Source: Nitrospirota bacterium (GTDB taxonomy: Bacteria > Nitrospirota > Thermodesulfovibrionia > UBA6902). Taken from it: a DNA stretch of 10,292 nucleotides. Location of the stretch: positions 1 to 10,292 of the forward strand of contig JAJRVB010000026.1 in the NCBI GenBank assembly GCA_024277515.1, written 5' to 3'. Of the stretch, positions 6,661 to 10,292 are shown piece by piece (position 1 is the first letter of the stretch; each line of letters opens with the position of its first letter). The notes beneath the pieces are model-generated. The model worked only from the letters and a program-made list of their open reading frames with translations. It did not search any database and had not been told where the DNA came from. The position numbers and the translations under genes were made by a program.

Positions 6661-7743
6661 ATGATGAAAGTACCCAGACACATCAAAGGCATAAAACCAT
6701 ACGTGCCGGGGAAACCGGTCGAAGAACTCGAGAGAGAGCTTGGCATAAGAGAGTCGGTAAAACTCGCGTCCAATGAAAACCCGGCAGGCCCGTCACCCAG
6801 GGCGCTCAGGGCATTGAAGAAAGGCCTGGGAAACCTGAACAGATATCCTGACGGGAGCTGTTACTATCTCAGGAACGCGCTCTCTGAAAGACTGCGGGTC
6901 AGGCCGGAAGAACTGACATTCGGAAACGGTTCAAACGAGATCATAGAACTGGCGGTCAGGACCTTTCTTTCTCCCGGAGATGAGGCGGTCATGGCTCACC
7001 CGTCGTTTGTAGTCTACGCGTCAATCGTACAGGCCGCGCACGGCAAAAGCAGGCTCGTCCCCCTGAAAGACCAGCGCCATGACCTTGAGAAAATGTCATC
7101 CAGGATAACAAAGAAGACCAGAATGATCTTTATAGCCAATCCCAACAACCCGACAGGAACAATAAATACCTCAGCTGAAATGGATGCCTTCATGAAACGG
7201 GTACCCAGGGGCGTACTGGTCGTGGTTGATGAAGCGTACTATGAATATGTGAGTTCCCCGGATTATGCGGACAGCATGAAATATCTGAAGCAGGGCCGTG
7301 ATATCCTCATCCTCAGGACCTTTTCAAAGATATACGGTCTGGCAGCGCTCAGGATAGGGTACGGCATTTCGGGTGCCCGGACCGCAGAGGAGATGAACAA
7401 GATCCGTCAGCCCTTTAATATCAATACCCCTGCACAGGTTGCAGCATGCGCGGCCATAGACGACAGCAGGCATGTTGCAAAGACCAGAAAGTTGAATGAA
7501 GAAGGAAAAACGTTTCTGTATAAGGAACTCGAAAAGCTGAATATGGACTATGTCCCTACAGAAGCAAATTTTATATTTGTCAGACTCAGAAAGCAGAATG
7601 CAATAGAGCTGAATAATAAACTCTTAAAAAAGGGGATCATTATCCGCCCGATGGGACCCGGTGCTGTCCGTATAACCATAGGCCACCCGGATGAAAACAG
7701 GAAGCTTGTCAGGGCGTTAAGACAGCTAAAGTCCCTGATTTAG
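6661..7743 (+). CDS. hisC: Histidinol-phosphate/aromatic aminotransferase (HisC family, PLP enzyme)
   Basis: This 360-residue fold-type I PLP aminotransferase has the HisC features in order: KLASNENPAGPSP near residue 35, GNGSNEII, ANPNNPTGT, the VDEAYYEY strand, and FSKIYGLAALRIGYG, with Lys223 as the Schiff-base lysine. The C-terminal Arg region reads IIRPMGPGAVRITIG. HisC catalyses histidinol-phosphate transamination in His synthesis. Family members placed between pheA and tyrA often also, or instead, aminate phenylpyruvate and hydroxyphenylpyruvate, and this position suggests that role. Sequence alone does not separate the two substrates. Two adjacent ATG codons (6661, 6664) are possible starts; GGGAG at 6649-6653 supports either. 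tyrA follows after 20 bases. Confidence 0.9.
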   Translation: MMKVPRHIKGIKPYVPGKPVEELERELGIRESVKLASNENPAGPSPRALRALKKGLGNLNRYPDGSCYYLRNALSERLRVRPEELTFGNGSNEIIELAVRTFLSPGDEAVMAHPSFVVYASIVQAAHGKSRLVPLKDQRHDLEKMSSRITKKTRMIFIANPNNPTGTINTSAEMDAFMKRVPRGVLVVVDEAYYEYVSSPDYADSMKYLKQGRDILILRTFSKIYGLAALRIGYGISGARTAEEMNKIRQPFNINTPAQVAACAAIDDSRHVAKTRKLNEEGKTFLYKELEKLNMDYVPTEANFIFVRLRKQNAIELNNKLLKKGIIIRPMGPGAVRITIGHPDENRKLVRALRQLKSLI

Positions 7744-7763
7744 AGTGAGGATAAAGCCATAAA

Positions 7764-8543
7764 ATGGATTTCAGACATGTAACAATAATTGGAGTTGGTT
7801 TAATCGGCGGTTCTCTTGCCCTTGCACTGAGAGAAAAGGGTTTCAGAGGGACCATTACCGGCGTGGGGAGAAGCAAAAAGAACCTGATCAGGGCAAAAGA
7901 ACTCGGCATCATTGATGACTACTCAACTTCACATTCCAAAGGGGTCAGGTCTGCAGACCTGATCGTGCTTGCGTCTTCTGTAGGGCAGTTTGAAAAAATC
8001 GTGCTGGACATAAGGGATGACCTCCGGAAAGGCGCAATCGTTACGGATGTCGGGAGTGTCAAGGCCGGCATCATGAAGAAAATCGAGCCGCTGATGCCGG
8101 ATGGCGTCAGCTTTGTCGGGGCTCACCCGATTGCAGGAAAAGAGTGTTCAGGGATAGAAGGAGCAACTGCGGACCTCTTTCATAACGCTCGGTGCATAAT
8201 TACTCCCAATACACATACCCGGAAAGCTGCCCTGAGCAAGGTCAGATCACTATGGAGGCAGCTCGGAATGCGTATCATCACAATGACACCGGAAGAGCAT
8301 GACCTGGTCTTTGCAACGGTAAGCCACATGCCGCATGTAGCTGCATATGCGCTGGTCAATTCCATTATCGATATTGACAGAAAACTCCTCCGATTCGGCG
8401 GCGGCGGGCTCAGGGACTTTACAAGAATCGCATTAAGCCCGGAGGAGCTCTGGCGTGATATCTGTTCGTCAAACCAAAAGGACATCCTCAAGACCCTGAA
8501 AACATTTTCCGGGTCGGTTTCGAAGATGATAAAACTTATTTAA
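7764..8543 (+). CDS. tyrA: Prephenate (or arogenate) dehydrogenase, TyrA
   Basis: This 259-residue cytoplasmic enzyme oxidatively decarboxylates prephenate to hydroxyphenylpyruvate for Tyr synthesis. The N-terminal Rossmann fold has GVGLIGGS at residues 10-17. The end of the second strand reads GVGRSKKN, with no acidic residue at the usual NAD-selecting position. A Gly-Arg there hints at NADP use; that is inference. His121 lies in HPIAGKE, and SHMPH (His188, His191) belongs to the helical dimerisation domain; both are family active-site motifs. The protein ends without an ACT domain, so Tyr feedback through such a domain is not expected. The start is ATG 7764; a GAGG at 7747-7750 is the nearest SD-like sequence but is rather far (13 bases). 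The gene sits between hisC and aroA on the same strand. Confidence 0.9.
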   Translation: MDFRHVTIIGVGLIGGSLALALREKGFRGTITGVGRSKKNLIRAKELGIIDDYSTSHSKGVRSADLIVLASSVGQFEKIVLDIRDDLRKGAIVTDVGSVKAGIMKKIEPLMPDGVSFVGAHPIAGKECSGIEGATADLFHNARCIITPNTHTRKAALSKVRSLWRQLGMRIITMTPEEHDLVFATVSHMPHVAAYALVNSIIDIDRKLLRFGGGGLRDFTRIALSPEELWRDICSSNQKDILKTLKTFSGSVSKMIKLI

Positions 8544-8593
8544 AAGTCTGACTGGTCCGGGCTTGAAGGAGAATTCCGGAGGGCAAGGGAGGC

Positions 8594-8607
8594 AAGGAAA
8601 GTTATTG
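8594..8607 (+). promoter_or_regulatory. RBS and TTG start preferred for aroA
   Basis: AAGGA at 8594-8598 lies six bases before TTG 8605, with a further GGGAGG at 8587-8592. The earlier in-frame TTG at 8563 has no SD upstream. Starting at 8605 puts the active-site lysine at residue 22, the same number as in E. coli AroA. Confidence 0.6.
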
Positions 8608-9936
8608 AGTCGGATTAGCATCACATACAGGGGCCCCCTCAGGGGAGAAATCACCCCGCCCCCTGACAAATCCATTTCACACCGAGCAGTCATGTTTTCG
8701 TCACTTGCCGAAGGCGAGAGCATAGTACGTAATTTCCTCGAGGCGGAAGACCCGCTGAGGACACTTCATGCCTTCAGGCAGATGGGGATTGATATTGAAG
8801 TCAGAAGTCAGAAGTCAGAAGTCAGAAGTCAGGACATTAAACATAGAACACAAGACAATGAAGTAATAATCAAAGGCAAGGGTCTGCGCGGGCTCACTGC
8901 GCCGGGGGATACGATTGACTGCGGCAACTCGGGCACTACTATGAGACTGATGAGCGGCGTGCTCGCGGGGCAGGCATTTTCATCAGTGCTGACAGGGGAC
9001 GAATTTCTCCTGAAGAGACCCATGAAGAGGATAATAACCCCCCTGTCGGAGATGGGGGCCGACATACATTCAGAACCAGGGGGATACCCTCCCCTGCACA
9101 TAAAAGGCGGGCAGCTCCGTCCCATAGAATATCATTCACCAATAGCGAGTGCGCAGGTGAAATCAGCGGTCCTGCTTGCCGGACTCTACTGCAGCGGGGT
9201 CACCACCGTCATTGAACCCGGCAGTTCAAGGGACCATACGGAACGCATGCTCACGGCAGGCGGAGCTGATATAAAGACAGACGGCCTCAAGGTAAGTCTT
9301 AATGGCGCCTCAGCATTGCGGCCCATGGATATTACCGTTCCCGGTGACCTCTCCTCAGCGGCTTTTTTCATTGTGGCAGGACTCCTTGTGCCGCAATCCG
9401 AAATCCTGATCAAACATACCGGCATTAATCCGACCAGGACCGGCCTGCTTGATATACTCACGCGGATGGGCGCGCACATTACACTCGAAAATAAAGGCAT
9501 CATCTCGGGCGAACCGGTTGGGGACATCTACGTAAAGCATTCTAACCTAAAGGGCATCGACATAGACGGTGACCTTGTGCTCAGGGCGATAGACGAGTTC
9601 CCGGCCGTGTGCGTGGCAGCGGCAAAGGCAGACGGGACTACGCTCATAACAGGGGCGGCAGAGCTCAGGGTGAAAGAGTCCGACAGGATAGCGGCCATGG
9701 CTGAGGAGCTTGCCAAAATGGGGGTCCGTGTTGAAGAGCTTGATGACGGACTTGTTATAGAAGGACGAGAACATTTAAACCCGTCCCTGACCCGCAGTCA
9801 TGGAGACCACCGGATCGCGATGTCCATGATCATCGCGGGATGCACCTGTCAAGGGGAAACCACGGTTGAAGACACTGACTGCGTAAACACATCATTCCCC
9901 GGGTTCATGGAGACGCTGGAGGGTCTGATGAAATAA
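8605..9936 (+). CDS. aroA: 3-phosphoshikimate 1-carboxyvinyltransferase (EPSP synthase)
   Basis: The enzyme joins shikimate-3-phosphate and phosphoenolpyruvate to give EPSP, the sixth shikimate step. The product is 443 residues from TTG 8605 (457 from TTG 8563). Family motifs are all present: PPDKSISHRA with Lys22, DCGNSGTTMRL, KRPMKRIITPL, IDEFPAVCVAAA, RVKESDRIAAM, and GDHRIAMSMI near the end, followed by VNTSFPGF. One feature is unusual. Residues about 65-85, between MGID and VIIKGKG, are a low-complexity Ser/Gln/Arg/Lys insert encoded by five tandem 7-bp repeats plus a short degenerate tail. Family members have only a few residues in this loop. The rest is intact, so the insert is probably tolerated at the surface. 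The gene closes the aromatic block, 61 bases after tyrA. Confidence 0.93.
   Translation: MSRISITYRGPLRGEITPPPDKSISHRAVMFSSLAEGESIVRNFLEAEDPLRTLHAFRQMGIDIEVRSQKSEVRSQDIKHRTQDNEVIIKGKGLRGLTAPGDTIDCGNSGTTMRLMSGVLAGQAFSSVLTGDEFLLKRPMKRIITPLSEMGADIHSEPGGYPPLHIKGGQLRPIEYHSPIASAQVKSAVLLAGLYCSGVTTVIEPGSSRDHTERMLTAGGADIKTDGLKVSLNGASALRPMDITVPGDLSSAAFFIVAGLLVPQSEILIKHTGINPTRTGLLDILTRMGAHITLENKGIISGEPVGDIYVKHSNLKGIDIDGDLVLRAIDEFPAVCVAAAKADGTTLITGAAELRVKESDRIAAMAEELAKMGVRVEELDDGLVIEGREHLNPSLTRSHGDHRIAMSMIIAGCTCQGETTVEDTDCVNTSFPGFMETLEGLMK
8797..8831 (+). repeat. Five perfect tandem copies of a 7-bp unit inside aroA
   Basis: The unit GAAGTCA is repeated at 8797, 8804, 8811, 8818 and 8825 with no mismatch. 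In the aroA frame three units (21 bases) encode a seven-residue period, E-V-R-S-Q-K-S. Because 7 is not a multiple of 3, gain or loss of one unit would shift the frame and truncate AroA. Confidence 0.95.
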
Positions 9937-9945
9937 CATGGTTAT

Positions 9946-10025
9946 TTAAAACCTTCTATAAATATCTCTTCTGTGACCTATTCTGAGAATTACAATATCT
10001 TGTCTTCGATATCATATATCACTCT
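9946..10025 (-). pseudogene. RelE/ParE-type toxin C-terminal remnant, frameshifted
   Basis: On the minus strand, 10025 downward reads RVIYDIEDKIL and then hits a stop. Shifting frame at about 9992 continues VILRIGHRRDIYRRF with a TAA at 9948-9946. Together these match the end of RelE-family ribosome-dependent mRNA interferases, where R-V-I-Y, an acidic turn, a beta strand and G-H-R-R-x-I-Y occur in order. The N-terminal half and any antitoxin gene are absent; a dispersed repeat sits exactly where the upstream part should be. The piece cannot encode a working toxin. The family call rests on about 25 residues, so it is probable, not certain. Confidence 0.6.
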
Positions 10026-10057
10026 GTCATTCCCCGACTTGATCGGAGGATCCAGTC
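10025..10057. repeat. Dispersed palindromic repeat (TGTCATTCCCCGA...TCGG...GGATCCAG type)
   Basis: The sequence TGTCATTCCCCGA at 10025-10037, a five-base loop, TCGG at 10043-10046 and GGATCCAG at 10048-10055 form an imperfect hairpin. It is of the TCATTCCC...GGAATCCAG kind common between genes in many bacterial genomes. It abuts the toxin remnant and may be what broke that gene. Confidence 0.5.
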
Positions 10058-10123
10058 TTTTCAAAAAGTTCGTCACTCCTTGATCGTCAATCGTTATTCT
10101 CCGTCCATTCTCTTATCAACAGA

Positions 10124-10153
10124 TCTTCGGGGTCTTCGGTCTTCGGTCTTCGG
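10124..10153 (+). repeat. Heptanucleotide repeat TCTTCGG
   Basis: TCTTCGG occurs at 10124-10130, then, after two extra G, three times in perfect tandem at 10133-10153. It is a second 7-bp tandem repeat family in this window, here outside any gene. Confidence 0.9.
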
Positions 10154-10292
10154 GGTCGAGTCTACACATTTTACAAGAGTTGTGTAATCTGCACACACGA
10201 CCCAACGGACCGGACTGCCTCATTTGTCAACTATGAAGATTCGCCCCCCATGTCCCCCTGCCTATAATACAATCAGGCCAATAAAAATCCCT

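Larger units (their letters stand above)
9937..10292. other. Gene-poor 3' region with toxin remnant and repeats
   Basis: No intact gene is visible in these 356 bases. On the minus strand there is a broken RelE-like toxin end (9946-10025). Next to it are a dispersed palindrome (10025-10057) and a heptanucleotide repeat (10124-10153). I see no intrinsic terminator after aroA. A TATAAT string at 10263-10268 has no acceptable -35. From 10154 to 10262 I recognise nothing. Confidence 0.6.

Noticed and set aside
6528..6776. 82-residue plus-strand open frame overlapping pheA end and hisC start
   Set aside because: It crosses the palindrome and enters hisC in another frame, has no SD and resembles no family.
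8563..8604. TTG at 8563 as the aroA start
   Set aside because: No SD upstream and the added residues (MKENSGGQGRQGKL) do not resemble AroA; TTG 8605 has a good SD and gives the usual N-terminus.
8797..8831. CRISPR-like array
   Set aside because: Units are 7 bp, contiguous and without spacers.
10263..10268. TATAAT as a promoter for a gene beyond the right edge
   Set aside because: The nearest -35-like TTGTCA (10224-10229) is 33 bases away; no usable -35 at 16-18 bases.

Overview
The window looks like a chromosomal segment of an anaerobic or facultatively anaerobic Gram-negative-type bacterium with roughly 50% GC. The gene order pheA-hisC-tyrA-aroA, a bifunctional AroQ-type PheA, CISM-type molybdenum/iron-sulfur genes and short dispersed palindromes would fit Nitrospirota or a deltaproteobacterial lineage. 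This assignment is inference from gene content and no marker gene settles it.

Left edge (1-514): the 5' end of a rhodanese-domain gene runs leftward out of the window. It is driven by a near-consensus sigma-70 promoter with a 17-base spacer. The rest of the 334-base gap is AT-rich and holds a candidate rightward promoter with an inverted repeat around it.

Redox/transport block (515-5345): first comes a PAAT-type (polar amino acid) ABC permease. A second permease follows whose reading frame does not stop at the usual end. It runs in frame into a four-cluster ferredoxin subunit (DmsB/NrfC/PsrB type), which in turn runs in frame into a DMSO-reductase-superfamily molybdopterin catalytic subunit (PsrA/PhsA-like). 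One reading frame therefore spans 1251-5345 (permease, FeS, Mo enzyme), broken only by an in-frame TAA at 2250-2252, directly after the last cysteine of FeS cluster II. All sixteen cluster cysteines are present across the stop. No ABC ATPase, binding protein, NrfD-type anchor or Tat signal is visible. The block may be a recently decaying deletion fusion, a sequencing artefact at one codon, or an unusual membrane-tethered oxidoreductase. It is the most interesting part of the window.

Aromatic amino-acid block (5461-9936): pheA (chorismate mutase, prephenate dehydratase, ACT), hisC-type aminotransferase, tyrA (prephenate dehydrogenase without ACT) and aroA (EPSP synthase) lie head to tail. Together they make EPSP and carry prephenate to phenylpyruvate and hydroxyphenylpyruvate; the HisC-like enzyme plausibly does the final transamination. 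A dispersed hairpin lies between pheA and hisC. Inside aroA, five perfect copies of a 7-bp unit encode a low-complexity insert, so a change in copy number would shift the frame.

Right edge (9937-10292): no intact gene. It holds a frameshifted, N-terminally truncated RelE/ParE-type toxin remnant on the minus strand, a dispersed palindromic repeat abutting it, and a second heptanucleotide repeat (TCTTCGG).
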